Assembly: GCF_014648115.1 (NCBI RefSeq)
Contig: NZ_BMQM01000017.1
Coordinates: forward strand, 24,691-88,690
Direction: 5' to 3'
From: Deinococcus seoulensis
Lineage (GTDB): Bacteria > Deinococcota > Deinococci > Deinococcales > Deinococcaceae
Length of the DNA: 64,000 nucleotides
Part shown: positions 21,307-29,905 of the stretch, in pieces
Numbering within the stretch: the first letter of the stretch is position 1
Layout of the letters: each line of letters begins with the position of its first letter
Translations under genes and position numbers: made by a program
The notes under the pieces: model-generated
The model's database searches: none
What the model saw: the letters and a program-made list of their open reading frames with translations, nothing else
What the model was told of the DNA's origin: nothing

Positions 21307-22730
21307 CCGACCCCACCCCCCACCAGAACGCCTACGCCGCTCTCGACACCGACCTGCCCGCCGGCGTGAGCCTCAGCGCCCGCATGGCCGTCCTGGAAAG
21401 CCGCGCGCACCTGATCGACGACCTGCGCGCCGAGATCGGCGAGCATGACGCCACCATCCGCGACGCGCAGGCCCGCCGGGACATCGCCACGGGCCGCCTC
21501 ACGGCCGCCATGCACGCCGCAGACCTGCTGCGCGACATCGAGTACTCCATCGCGCCGCTGCTCGGCCTGGCCGACCGCGCCGAGCCCACCCAGGCTGAAC
21601 CCGCCCAGGCCGACCCTGCCCCCACCCCGGACGGCCTGACGGACCTGATCGGCACGCTCGAACCCGTCACCGTCACCCCGCAGGAACCCGCCGCGCCGGT
21701 CGTCGCCGCGCCGGAGCCCGAAGCGCAGCCCACCCCCGCGCCGCTGGCCGAGATGTCCGAACCCGCCCCCACGAACACCCTGGACCTCGTGTTCCCCGCC
21801 GAGTTCGACCTCAGCAAACGCGCCAGGGTGTTCCTGGACGTCCTCCAGCACCCCGGCACGACCTCCAGCAGCATCCTCGCCCGCACCGGCTTCAAGAGCG
21901 GCCCGGTCGGCGGGATCCTGAACGCGGGCATGCAGGCCCTCCAGATCCGCCGGGAAGGCCTGGCCGGGCAGTACACGCACACCCTGACACCCAGCGGCGT
22001 CGCGTACCTGCGCGAACTGCACGCCTACGCCCTCACGCAGGTCGAAGGTCAGGACGAGGAGGAACCCACCCCCGAACCGGAACCCGACCCGGACCCCACG
22101 CCCAGCAGCGCCCGCCCCCGCCCCGAAACGTCCACCCAGGCCCGCAAGGCCGCCGCGCCGCCCGCCCGGAAGGCCGCGAAACCCGCCGCGCGCGCGCAGG
22201 TCCGCACGCCCCCGCCCGCCGCCGAACCGGACCCCGTCAGCGGCGTCAGCCCCATCAGCCAGGAGGAACTCAAGGCCCGCGTCCGCGAGAACGCCGCGAA
22301 GGTCAGCGCCGTCCTCGGGAAGAAACCCATGACGGAAACGGACCTCCGCGCCAAGCTCCCCGCCATGCAGCTCAGCCACCTGCGCGCCGCACTCGGGTAC
22401 CTCGAGGAGGCCGGTACGCTGCGCCGCGTGCCCGGCCCGACGCCCGCCAGTCGCGTCGCGTACGCCCGCGACACCCTGGAACTGCCCGCCCCGCAGCGTG
22501 ACCACCTGACCGCAGGGGGCCGGGTCGTCGAGGCGCACCTGACCCGCGTCACGGACCGCAGCGAACGGGACACGATCAGCAACATGGTCACCGTCACCGG
22601 CCTGCCCCGCGAGGAGGTCGAGGAGGCCCTCGCGGTCCTGCACGCCCAGGGACGCCTCCGCTGGAGCCGGACCGGGATGCTCCAGCACTTCACGCTCGCG
22701 CCCGCCCGGGCGGACGGGGTGGCCGCGTGA
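21303..22730 (+). CDS. Multi-domain winged-helix protein
   Basis: 475 residues from ATG 21303. A short coiled coil at about 20-75 (LESRAHLIDDLRAEIGEHDA) is followed by three apparent winged-helix units separated by Pro/Ala/Glu linkers: about 170-235 (SKRARVFLDVLQHPGTTSSS, then GVAYLRELHAY), 325-400 (KPMTETDLRAKLPAMQLSHL) and 400-470 (SNMVTVTGLPREEVEEALAV). The linkers are Lys/Ala/Pro-rich. It may be a DNA-binding organiser or transcription factor of the early region; no family recognised. Confidence 0.65.
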   Translation: MTDPTPHQNAYAALDTDLPAGVSLSARMAVLESRAHLIDDLRAEIGEHDATIRDAQARRDIATGRLTAAMHAADLLRDIEYSIAPLLGLADRAEPTQAEPAQADPAPTPDGLTDLIGTLEPVTVTPQEPAAPVVAAPEPEAQPTPAPLAEMSEPAPTNTLDLVFPAEFDLSKRARVFLDVLQHPGTTSSSILARTGFKSGPVGGILNAGMQALQIRREGLAGQYTHTLTPSGVAYLRELHAYALTQVEGQDEEEPTPEPEPDPDPTPSSARPRPETSTQARKAAAPPARKAAKPAARAQVRTPPPAAEPDPVSGVSPISQEELKARVRENAAKVSAVLGKKPMTETDLRAKLPAMQLSHLRAALGYLEEAGTLRRVPGPTPASRVAYARDTLELPAPQRDHLTAGGRVVEAHLTRVTDRSERDTISNMVTVTGLPREEVEEALAVLHAQGRLRWSRTGMLQHFTLAPARADGVAA

Positions 22731-23908
22731 ACGCCCTCGGCAGCCGGTACCTGATCGCGCAGGCCGTGCAGTCCTCCCTGCGCCGCAAGGACCACCGCCT
22801 CAAGGCGTACGCCGTCGGCGAGCACGACATCACCCTGCACCTCGACCGGGTGGAACTCACCCCCCGGAGCGAGCACGCCGCGCGGCGCATCGAGAACGTC
22901 ATCCGCACCATGCCCGACGCGCAACTCGGCCGGTACGTGCGCGACGCGGAACACCTCCTGAACCGCCTCCTGGCGCAGCAGACCGACACCGCCTCCGCGC
23001 CCCTGATCCGCCTCGCGCTCAGCTGCGTGCAGTCCGGCGTGGCAGGCCTCATCCGCGGCGGGTCGAAGGTCGCCGTGAGCGACATCAACGCGCAGGTCAC
23101 GCAGTTCGACGAGCAGCTGTTCATCACCCTGAACAGCGAACTGGAGTACGTCCGCGAGACCGCCCGCCTCCGCGTCGAACAGAAGGACGCGGACATCCAG
23201 AGCCTGATCGCACAGGCCGACCGCGAGATGAAGGCCGATTACGACCGCTGCGTGGCTGACCTGAACACCCGCAAGGCGGAACTGGACGCCCGCGAGGCCA
23301 CGCTGCGCGAACAGATCGAGGCGGACCTTCAGATGGCCCTGCGCGCCGCCGATCAGGCCCAGGCGGACGCCAGCGAGGCCCGCCGGCAACTGGACGCCGC
23401 GAGCGCCCAGCTCGCCCGCGAACGCGCCGCGCACGAGCAGGCCCTCGCGGACCTGAAGCGCACCCTGGCCGCCGAGCGGGCCGCGACCATCAACCGCGAC
23501 CGGGATACCCGCAACCAGATCCACCAGCTGGAGCAGGACAAACGGACCCTGGCCGCCACCGTCGGGCACCTGAACGAGGAGTGCGAACGCCTCGAGGCTC
23601 AGCTCGCGGCCGCCCGCACGGCCACCCCTGAACCCGAACCCGCCCCTGCTCCCGCCCCTGCTGCCCTGGAGGTCACCGCCATGCCCACCCCCACCCTGAA
23701 CCCCCGCCTGGCCGCCATGAGCTGCGCCGTGTACCTCACCGCGCACGGCATCCCCACCCGCGCCGACGGCGACCACCTCACCGGCGAGCAGACCGTCCAG
23801 CGCAGCGAACTGATCGTCGCGTGGTCCGCCGAGTACCCGACCGACGAGGCCCGCCGCGCCCACCTGCGCGCCAGCATCCGCCCCCTCCTCGCCCAGGACG
23901 CCGCGTGA
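22727..23908 (+). CDS. Coiled-coil protein
   Basis: 393 residues from GTG 22727. Residues 1-120 form a helical head; about 125-305 are continuous heptad-like coiled coil (ADREMKADYDRCVADLNTRK, ELDAREATLREQIEADLQMA, RTLAATVGHLNEECERLEAQ). A Pro/Ala linker and a C-terminal helical domain of 75 residues (GEQTVQRSELIVAWSAEYPT) follow. Could act as a structural or DNA-bridging partner of the neighbouring winged-helix protein. Family unknown. Confidence 0.6.
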   Translation: MNALGSRYLIAQAVQSSLRRKDHRLKAYAVGEHDITLHLDRVELTPRSEHAARRIENVIRTMPDAQLGRYVRDAEHLLNRLLAQQTDTASAPLIRLALSCVQSGVAGLIRGGSKVAVSDINAQVTQFDEQLFITLNSELEYVRETARLRVEQKDADIQSLIAQADREMKADYDRCVADLNTRKAELDAREATLREQIEADLQMALRAADQAQADASEARRQLDAASAQLARERAAHEQALADLKRTLAAERAATINRDRDTRNQIHQLEQDKRTLAATVGHLNEECERLEAQLAAARTATPEPEPAPAPAPAALEVTAMPTPTLNPRLAAMSCAVYLTAHGIPTRADGDHLTGEQTVQRSELIVAWSAEYPTDEARRAHLRASIRPLLAQDAA

Positions 23909-24195
23909 CCCGCCTCTACCACGACGGCGAACCCATCCCCGCAGGCACGATCAGCGAGAAGCTCTCCCCTGACCTGCAGGCCCGCATGGACACCCTGGCC
24001 GCCGACCTGCGCGCCGCCGGTTTCAGCGTCGCCATCATCACCGCCCGCCCCGGCGAGAACAGCCCCAGCCTGGTCAGCGGGGACGCGCGGGCCCTGCTGA
24101 CCACCCTGAACCGCGTGCAGACCACCATCGGCCAGATGGTCTGCACCTGCCCGGAGTGCGCGGCCCGCCGCGAGAAGGACCAGGTGCGCGCATGA
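23905..24195 (+). CDS. Small hypothetical protein with CxCxxC motif
   Basis: 96 residues from GTG 23905. DLQARMDTLAADLRAAGFSV is helical, followed by strand AIITARPG. The C-terminal VCTCPECAARRE gives three cysteines able to bind a metal. Function unknown. Confidence 0.55.
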   Translation: MTRLYHDGEPIPAGTISEKLSPDLQARMDTLAADLRAAGFSVAIITARPGENSPSLVSGDARALLTTLNRVQTTIGQMVCTCPECAARREKDQVRA

Positions 24196-24656
24196 CCAAC
24201 CTGCCCGCCCCCCTCCTCGCCCTCAGCGTTCAGGAGCCCTGGAGTACCGCCATCCTGGACTTCGGGAAGGACGTTGAGAACCGCGAGTGGCACCGCAGCC
24301 CCGGTCTGCTCGCCCAGGCCCGCCGTCTCGTCGGCCGGCGGTTGATGCTGCACGCCGGGAAGACCTTCGACGACAGCGGCGTGCCCGTCGTCCGCGCCCT
24401 GACCGGGCAGCGCCTCCTGAAGGCCGACTGCACCCTCGGCGCGGTCCTGGGCGTCATCACCATCCAGGCCGTCATGGTGGACGGTGAACCCACCAGCGGC
24501 TGGGCTGCCCGTGGAGCCGTGCACCTGCACGTCGCCCACCCCGTCCGCCTGACCGACCCCATCCCCTGCCGGGGCGCGCTGGGCTTCTTCTGCCCGGACG
24601 ACACCGTGCAGGAACGCGTGCGCCGCCAGTTGACCGCGCAGGGCGTGACGCTGTGA
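24192..24656 (+). CDS. ASCH-domain protein
   Basis: 154 residues from ATG 24192. The opening LLALSVQEPWSTAILDFGKD followed by VENREW is the hallmark of phage and prokaryotic ASCH (PUA-like) domains: a strand, a QPW-like motif, then GKxxENR. Later GAVLGVITIQAVMVDG and HVAHPVRLTDPIPCRGALGF complete the barrel. ASCH proteins bind RNA or act on modified nucleosides; the substrate here is unknown. Confidence 0.8.
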   Translation: MTNLPAPLLALSVQEPWSTAILDFGKDVENREWHRSPGLLAQARRLVGRRLMLHAGKTFDDSGVPVVRALTGQRLLKADCTLGAVLGVITIQAVMVDGEPTSGWAARGAVHLHVAHPVRLTDPIPCRGALGFFCPDDTVQERVRRQLTAQGVTL

Positions 24657-25477
24657 CCGCCCCGCTCAACCCTGCCGCGCCGGAAACGGCCGGGCGCGGG
24701 CACATGATCCTGCGCGTCGCGCACGCCAACGCCGGACAGTGGATCACCGTCACGCAGCTGCGCGAACTGCTCGGCATGGAAGGCACCGGCAACTACGCCA
24801 AGCAGGCCGCGTACCAGCACCGCACCGGCCTCCTCGACCGCCAGCACGCTCCCGACCACCGCCCCGACCGGCCCCGCTTCGAGTACCGGTTCCGCGCGTG
24901 GCCACCCACCCGCACCGCCCGCGAAACCCGCGAACTGGAAGCAGGTACGGACGCCAGCGAGGCGGCCCGCCGCGCCCGGCAGCGCGACACCACCGCCCGC
25001 CGCCGCGTGACCGTCACCGCCGCCGCCGCGCAGATCCTCACCGTCCTGCGGGCAGCCCCGGAACCCCTGCCGGAATTGACGATCCTCGGCGCCGTCCCCA
25101 CGCTCAGCGTCACGGCCGCCCGCGAAGCCCTCGCGTACCTCGTGCACGAAACGCAGGAGGCGCTGCTCATCACGCCCACCACGATGCGCTCGCGCGTCAC
25201 CACGTACGCAGCAGTCCGCAGCGGCCTGCCCCGCGTGCCCGCCCGGCCCCTCACGCCGGACGCCGAGGCCGTCCAGGGCCTCCTGAGCGCCGCCACGGAA
25301 CGCGACAGCAGCCTCTCCCGGCAGGCGCTGATGGAACAGACCCGCTGGCCCTGGCCGCGCGTCGAGAAGGCCCTCTCGCTGCTCGAAGCGCACCACCTGC
25401 TCGCCCTGCGTCCCGTCGGCGCGTCCATCCTCTTCCGCCACGCCCCCACCCCCGAACGCCACAAGAAGGTCGCATGA
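24653..25477 (+). CDS. Winged-helix hypothetical protein
   Basis: 274 residues from GTG 24653. Segments typical of winged helices recur: WITVTQLRELLGMEGTGNYA (about residues 24-43), TAAAAQILTVLRAAPEPLPE (about 122-141), and SRQALMEQTRWPWPRVEKAL followed by LLEAHHLLALRP (about 220-255). A basic linker (RRARQRDTTARRRV) lies between. Probably DNA-binding; no family recognised. Confidence 0.6.
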   Translation: MTAPLNPAAPETAGRGHMILRVAHANAGQWITVTQLRELLGMEGTGNYAKQAAYQHRTGLLDRQHAPDHRPDRPRFEYRFRAWPPTRTARETRELEAGTDASEAARRARQRDTTARRRVTVTAAAAQILTVLRAAPEPLPELTILGAVPTLSVTAAREALAYLVHETQEALLITPTTMRSRVTTYAAVRSGLPRVPARPLTPDAEAVQGLLSAATERDSSLSRQALMEQTRWPWPRVEKALSLLEAHHLLALRPVGASILFRHAPTPERHKKVA

Positions 25478-26016
25478 ACTACACCATCCAGCAGCTCGCC
25501 ACCCGCACCCGCCAGGTCAACGCCCGCAACGACTGGGGTACCGACTTCACGCTCGCGCAGGTCCCGCAGTTCATCGCGCTGATCCACAGCGAGATCACCG
25601 AAGCGCACCTGGAACGCGACCGGGACGCCCGCGCCCGCGAACTCGGGGACGTCATCGTCCGCTGCATGGACCTGTGCGAATTGATCAACCCCGGCGCCCT
25701 CCAGCACGCCCTGACCCGCCCACGCCTGACCAGCGTCCGCCCCGCGCTGCCCGCCCGCCTGGTCGTCCGCGCCACCCGCACCCACCAGGACGCCCGCCTG
25801 CACGCCCTGGCCAGCGCCGCGCTGGAAACGTACCGGAAAGCCCCGGACGCCAGCGTTCAGGACGACCTGATCCGTGACCTCGCCCGGCTCCTCGAGGAGA
25901 CCACGCACGTCATGAGTTGCGAACTCCCGTACCCCGGCGTCCCGACCGGCGTGGTGCGCGGCATCCTCGACGCGAACGCCGGACGCGGCAAACGCCACGG
26001 CGGCCGCCGATGCTGA
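25474..26016 (+). CDS. MazG-like nucleotide pyrophosphohydrolase
   Basis: 180 residues. The MazG-type helices are seen at about residues 20-72: NDWGTDFTLAQVPQFIALIH, SEITEAHLERDRDA, then ELGDVIVRCMDLCEL, giving the acidic ExxE...ELGD metal-binding set. Such phage enzymes hydrolyse (d)NTPs or ppGpp-like alarmones. The C-terminal half (ALASAALETYRKAPDASV, DLIRDLARLLEETTHVM) is an additional helical domain. Activity is inferred from motifs. Confidence 0.75.
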   Translation: MNYTIQQLATRTRQVNARNDWGTDFTLAQVPQFIALIHSEITEAHLERDRDARARELGDVIVRCMDLCELINPGALQHALTRPRLTSVRPALPARLVVRATRTHQDARLHALASAALETYRKAPDASVQDDLIRDLARLLEETTHVMSCELPYPGVPTGVVRGILDANAGRGKRHGGRRC

Positions 26017-26432
26017 CCAGTCCCCGCGACGTGAACGGCAACCCCATCGCCACGACCGCCACCCTGGTCGCCCTCGCCGACTGGGCACTCAGCGGTGACA
26101 CCGGCGTCAGCAGTCTCTGCATCGCCCGCATCCTGACCGGTCGCGACGAACCCGGCAGCGTCCACAACTACCCGTACGACAACGGCGACCTGGGCCGCTG
26201 CCTGCGCCTCATCCGCGCCGTCCCGCAGGCCCGCGACGCCGTCCGCGCCCTCGCCGAACGCCCCGGCCACCACGTCTGGGCAGAAATGCACGCCATCTGG
26301 GACACCCTCACCGAACAGGCCCAGCAGGACGGCGTCACCGACCACCGCAGCACCTTTGGGAAAGGCCGCAACGCCACCGACCGTATGCTCCGCGCCGCCA
26401 TCGACCTCGGCCGCGCCCGGAGTAACCAGTGA
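26010..26432 (+). CDS. Hypothetical protein
   Basis: 140 residues from ATG 26010. Helical with conserved-looking SSLCIARILTGRDEPG and PYDNGDLGRCLRLIRAVPQA, then ERPGHHVWAEMHAIWDTLTE, a pattern found in small phage proteins of unknown role. It overlaps both neighbours in the operon. Confidence 0.6.
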   Translation: MLTSPRDVNGNPIATTATLVALADWALSGDTGVSSLCIARILTGRDEPGSVHNYPYDNGDLGRCLRLIRAVPQARDAVRALAERPGHHVWAEMHAIWDTLTEQAQQDGVTDHRSTFGKGRNATDRMLRAAIDLGRARSNQ

Positions 26433-26701
26433 CCGGCCCGCACCCTGGCGCGAGCATGGCCAACCACCGCCGCCTCATGGTCCTGGCCGACACCAGCGTC
26501 CGCAGCAGCGACCCCCTCACCGCCGCTGAAGCCCTGATCGAGCTGCCGAAAGTGGCCGCCGGGATCCTGGAAGGCATCTCAGGGCAGCCCGTCATGGCCT
26601 TCATGGCGATCGGAGCGGACGACGTGCAGGCCCTGCGTGAGTTCCTCCTCTCCCGGCAGGGACTTGCAGGCCTGCAACGCCACGTCGAGGCGCAGCAGTG
26701 A
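26429..26701 (+). CDS. Small hypothetical helical protein
   Basis: 90 residues from GTG 26429, with an internal ATG at residue 10 (MANHRRLMVLADTSV). Mostly helical (LTAAEALIELPKVAAGILEG, DVQALREFLLSRQGLAGLQR). No family recognised. Confidence 0.55.
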   Translation: MTGPHPGASMANHRRLMVLADTSVRSSDPLTAAEALIELPKVAAGILEGISGQPVMAFMAIGADDVQALREFLLSRQGLAGLQRHVEAQQ

Positions 26702-27321
26702 CCGGCGCGTCCCGGCCTCTGTGGGTGGCGTTCGACATCGACGGGACCCTCACCTGCGCCCTGCCAGCCCTGCGCGTGGCCCTGGCCGCCCGCCTGGGCC
26801 TGCCCGTGGACGCCATCCGGAACGACGGGCCGTACGAGCAGTTTGGGTTCACGACCGGCTGCGACCGCACTGACACCGCCCTGCGGGAGTGGGAGCAGGT
26901 GGCCAGTCAGGCGCAGCCCCTGCCCGGCGCGCTGGACGCCGTGACCCGCGTGGCGCAGGCCGGGCGGCTCCTGGGGTACGTCACGCGGCGCCCGCACCGC
27001 ATGTGGGACGTCACGTACACGTGGCTGTCCACGCACGGCTTCCCGGTCGCCAGTTACCTGCTGCGGCACATGCCGGACGAGCACGCCTGCAAGAGCGTCC
27101 AGGCGGTAGGCCTCGCCGTCGGCTGGAGCCACCGGGACGGCGGGCCGAACCACCTCAGCAACATCACCCTCGTTGAGGACAGCGGCCGCGAGGCCCTCAG
27201 CGCCGCCCGCAACGGCCTGCGCGTCCACCTGATCGACCAACCGCACAACCAGGCTGCCCAGCACGAACGCATCACCCGCATTCCCGACCTCACGCACCTG
27301 AAGGCGGAACTCCATGACTAA
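26698..27321 (+). CDS. HAD-superfamily phosphatase
   Basis: 207 residues from GTG 26698. Motif I is VAFDIDGTLTC with nucleophile Asp13 and Asp15; motif II is GYVTRRP (Thr); motif IV acids are in TLVEDSGREAL near residue 159. The size and cap position fit small-molecule or nucleotide HAD phosphatases. With the MazG-like protein nearby it may act in nucleotide metabolism during infection, which is inference. Confidence 0.8.
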   Translation: MTGASRPLWVAFDIDGTLTCALPALRVALAARLGLPVDAIRNDGPYEQFGFTTGCDRTDTALREWEQVASQAQPLPGALDAVTRVAQAGRLLGYVTRRPHRMWDVTYTWLSTHGFPVASYLLRHMPDEHACKSVQAVGLAVGWSHRDGGPNHLSNITLVEDSGREALSAARNGLRVHLIDQPHNQAAQHERITRIPDLTHLKAELHD

Positions 27322-27559
27322 CCCAACCCTGCCCACCCCCCGCATGAATGGCGTTGTCGAGGACCTGCGCGCCGGGCACGCCCTGTACCGCCGCCCGCGC
27401 GGCATGGACTGCCTGACGGTCGTGCCGACGCCCACGCGCGCCTACACCCAGGAGTCCCGACTGGTCGCGGACGGCCTGGTCCGGCGCGGCCTCGCCCGAT
27501 GGGTCGCCTGCCCTGACGGCGAATTCCTTGCCACGGAGAAGCTGGAGTTGATCGCATGA
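27314..27559 (+). CDS. Small hypothetical protein
   Basis: 81 residues. RMNGVVEDLRAGHALYRRPR, then DCLTVVPTPTRAYTQESRLV and ADGLVRRGLARWVA: a small alpha/beta unit resembling a compact winged helix. Overlaps the HAD gene by 8 bp. Function unknown. Confidence 0.55.
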   Translation: MTNPTLPTPRMNGVVEDLRAGHALYRRPRGMDCLTVVPTPTRAYTQESRLVADGLVRRGLARWVACPDGEFLATEKLELIA

Positions 27560-27912
27560 CCACCCCCCAGCCCCAGCCCGCGCCCCTGCCTGAGCGCATC
27601 GAGACTGCCCTCGCGTGGCGGGACTGCATGAGCGGCGAGGACCTGATGTATGGCCCCACGCCCGACTGGATGCGCCCACCGGACTACCGCGCCCTGCTCG
27701 TCGAGACGGCCGCTGCTCTGGCTGCCGCGCAGGCACGGGAGGCGCAGTGGCGGGCGGCGCTGGACGCTGCCATTCAGTGCGAACAGGACGTCATTGATGC
27801 CTACGGGCGCGGCGCACCAATGGTCGTGCTGGACGAGGCGGTGGCCGATCTGAAGCGGGACAGTCTGCCGCACCTGAAACGCGCCCGCGCCGCCCTCGGA
27901 GATCAGTCGTGA
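27556..27912 (+). CDS. Hypothetical helical protein
   Basis: 118 residues with a long helix rich in Ala/Glu/Arg (LLVETAAALAAAQAREAQWR) and a second (AVADLKRDSLPHLKRARAAL); probably coiled-coil. No family recognised. Confidence 0.55.
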   Translation: MTTPQPQPAPLPERIETALAWRDCMSGEDLMYGPTPDWMRPPDYRALLVETAAALAAAQAREAQWRAALDAAIQCEQDVIDAYGRGAPMVVLDEAVADLKRDSLPHLKRARAALGDQS

Positions 27913-28100
27913 CCCGTTCCGTCATGACCCCGGAGCAGCAGGGCATCTGGGTGATCAGTTGGGCCCTGTATCGCGGCCAGCGGCACGCGCGAAAGCAGCG
28001 GCTCGCGAAGCGCAATCTCACCCACGGCAGCTCTTCGGAACCCCTCATGGACTGGGATGAATACGACGCACGCCGCATGGCGCGGATGGTGGAAGCGTGA
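27909..28100 (+). CDS. Small basic hypothetical protein
   Basis: 63 residues from GTG 27909. WVISWALYRGQRHARKQRLA gives an aromatic then strongly basic helix, and the C-terminus DEYDARRMARMVEA is amphipathic. Unknown function. Confidence 0.5.
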   Translation: MTRSVMTPEQQGIWVISWALYRGQRHARKQRLAKRNLTHGSSSEPLMDWDEYDARRMARMVEA

Positions 28101-28447
28101 CCCGGCCCCCGCTAGAGCAGGTGATCGCTGATCATTTTGAGCAGCACCCTAGCGGGCACTGGACGTTGACCGGGGATGCGGATGAGGTCGTGGCCGCCCT
28201 GCGCGCCCAGGCAGAGGCGGAGGCCCGGTACCGCCTGATGGTGGCTGCGTGGGTGGCGGCAGAAGATCGCCTGAGAGAGCTGGATGAGCGTGGTACTCAC
28301 GCCGATTGGGAGGCGGGCAACGAACGGCTCAGTGCTGCCGAGGCAGCCATGTACGCCGCATTTTCTCCCGATCAGGCCCGCGCCGCTCTCGCTCAGGCCG
28401 ACGCGGCGGATGGTGCGGGCGGGGCTGGGGCTGGGGGTGCGGGGTGA
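28097..28447 (+). CDS. Hypothetical protein
   Basis: 116 residues from GTG 28097. N-terminal LEQVIADHFEQHPSGHWTLT may be a small beta-alpha unit; the rest is an Ala/Glu helix (LMVAAWVAAEDRLRELDERG) ending in a Gly/Ala tail. Third bases are less GC-biased than upstream. Unknown. Confidence 0.5.
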   Translation: MTRPPLEQVIADHFEQHPSGHWTLTGDADEVVAALRAQAEAEARYRLMVAAWVAAEDRLRELDERGTHADWEAGNERLSAAEAAMYAAFSPDQARAALAQADAADGAGGAGAGGAG

Positions 28448-28743
28448 TGGTGCTGGGCATCAACAGCCTGCACAGCTGGGAGTGCATCGGGTTCGCCGGA
28501 CCGGACCCCAGGTACGTGAGCAGGTTCGGCCTGCGCGACCTACGCCTGCTGGAGACCGCCCTGCGCGAGGCGTGCGAGGCGCGCGGGTGGATGTGGCGCG
28601 TCTGGGCGGGCCTGCCGGGTCATGGGTTCGGTGCGGAGGTCGAACGGGGGGTGTTGACCCGACCATTCCAGGGCATGGCCGAGACGCCCGCGCACGCTCT
28701 GGCCCTAGCGCTGCTGAGTGCGCTGGGCGGGGAGGGAGCGTGA
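28447..28743 (+). CDS. Hypothetical protein
   Basis: 98 residues; the ATG at 28447 shares a base with the previous stop. LHSWECIGFAGPDPRYVSRF, then LRDLRLLETALREACEARGW and MWRVWAGLPGHGFGAEVERG: a compact alpha/beta protein. The C-terminal TPAHALALALLSALGGE matches the end of small phage proteins of unknown role. Confidence 0.55.
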   Translation: MVLGINSLHSWECIGFAGPDPRYVSRFGLRDLRLLETALREACEARGWMWRVWAGLPGHGFGAEVERGVLTRPFQGMAETPAHALALALLSALGGEGA

Positions 28744-28943
28744 CCCGCGCGCAACTGGCGGTCCTGTTCCTGCTGCTCTGGTCCGGGGGCGGCGTGCTGT
28801 GCATGTGGGCGTACATCACAGGCCGGGAGTCCCGCAGGCGCCCGGTCAGCTGGCCGTGGGAGGCATGGGCGCTCGCCCTGGTCGTCGGGCCGTTCGGGTG
28901 GACGTGGATTGAACGGGCACGGCGGGACCGGGAGCGACCGTGA
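28740..28943 (+). CDS. Small two-pass membrane protein
   Basis: 67 residues from GTG 28740. Hydrophobic spans at about residues 5-24 (QLAVLFLLLWSGGGVLCMWA) and 42-57 (WALALVVGPFGWTWIE), separated by a basic loop. Unknown function. Confidence 0.55.
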   Translation: MTRAQLAVLFLLLWSGGGVLCMWAYITGRESRRRPVSWPWEAWALALVVGPFGWTWIERARRDRERP

Positions 28944-29179
28944 GCACGTACCGCCGGGAGCGGCTGTGGCAGATAGCGGGCAGTGTCGAGTCCACCCCGG
29001 CGGCGCGGGAGGCGGTGCTGCGCGTGATGCGGGAGCACGGGCGACCCATGAGCCTGAGCCTGATCGCCAGCCGGGCGCACGGGTTGAGCGCCGCGCAGGT
29101 GGCCGCCGCACTGCTGCACCTGATCGAGTGGGACGAGGGTGTCGGCGTGAACGACGCGGAATTGTTCGACCTGGAGTGA
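28940..29179 (+). CDS. Small winged-helix protein, last gene of the early operon
   Basis: 79 residues from GTG 28940. REAVLRVMREHGRPMSLSLI, then ASRAHGLSAAQVAAALLHLI and an acidic tail: a typical winged-helix outline. It stands directly before the partition region and could regulate it, though this is only positional. Confidence 0.6.
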   Translation: MSTYRRERLWQIAGSVESTPAAREAVLRVMREHGRPMSLSLIASRAHGLSAAQVAAALLHLIEWDEGVGVNDAELFDLE

Positions 29180-29293
29180 GAAATCTTTTGAGCTTGCGAG
29201 CTTTTGAGAAAACTCAAAAGCTCAATTTCTTGCGAGATTAATTTCTCGCGATTGAGTAGAATTAATCTTAAGAAAGCGAGTAAGCTCACGAGC
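29180..29293. promoter_or_regulatory. AT-rich putative centromere and parA promoter region
   Basis: About 114 bp of strongly AT-rich DNA between the early operon and parA. It contains an 11-bp perfect inverted repeat GAGCTTTTGAG/CTCAAAAGCTC (29198-29208, 29213-29223), a further CTTTTGAG copy at 29185-29192, and GCGAGA/TCTCGC around TTAATT (29232-29249). Repeats upstream of small parA genes are where plasmid partition proteins usually bind, so this is the best candidate for parS plus autoregulation. Confidence 0.55.
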
Positions 29294-29905
29294 ATGAAAG
29301 TGATCTCGGTGACCGGGCTGAAGGGCGGGAGTGGGAAAACATCGACGGCAGTGCCCCTGGCGTGGGAGGCCGCGAAGGCCGGGCGCACCGTGCTGCTGGA
29401 CCTGGACCCCACACCCAGCGCGTCCCAGTGGATGCACGCAGCGAACCTGACGGGGGAGACCCTGCGGGTCGAGCAGCTGGACATCAAGGGTCTCGACGAC
29501 CGCGTGAACGACCTGGAGGAAGCCGGGGACGCGGAATGGGTGATCATCGACACGCCGCCGGTCGCGCGGGACGTGGTGATGCAGGCGGCGGGCGTGGCGG
29601 ATCTCGTGGTGATCCCGATGCACATCGGGTCCGGGGACGTGGCACAGGTCGTCCAGACGCTGGGCTTGCTGAAGCTGCCGCGCCAGGCGAACCCGAACCT
29701 GCAGGTGATCGGCGTCCTGAACCACGCGGGCACGATGGCCGCGCAGACCCGCCGGACCCGCGAGGCGGTGGAGGGCGTGGGCCTCGCGGTCGCGCAGACC
29801 GTGATCCCCTACCGCGAGGTGTACGTGAACGCGAAGGGCTCCCGGCCCACGGCGAAGTGGTGGCACTTCACGCAGCTGTGGACTGAGATCCGGGGTCTGG
29901 TGTGA
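29294..29905 (+). CDS. parA: ParA-type partition ATPase
   Basis: 203 residues from ATG 29294. The deviant Walker A box GLKGGSGKTS is at residues 8-17 with signature Lys10 and Lys15; LLDLDPTPSASQW is the switch I region and WVIIDTPP is Walker B. The short length without an N-terminal regulator domain is type Ib. It moves or positions plasmid copies together with a small centromere-binding partner, here the overlapping next gene. Its presence favours stable extrachromosomal maintenance. Confidence 0.9.
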   Translation: MKVISVTGLKGGSGKTSTAVPLAWEAAKAGRTVLLDLDPTPSASQWMHAANLTGETLRVEQLDIKGLDDRVNDLEEAGDAEWVIIDTPPVARDVVMQAAGVADLVVIPMHIGSGDVAQVVQTLGLLKLPRQANPNLQVIGVLNHAGTMAAQTRRTREAVEGVGLAVAQTVIPYREVYVNAKGSRPTAKWWHFTQLWTEIRGLV

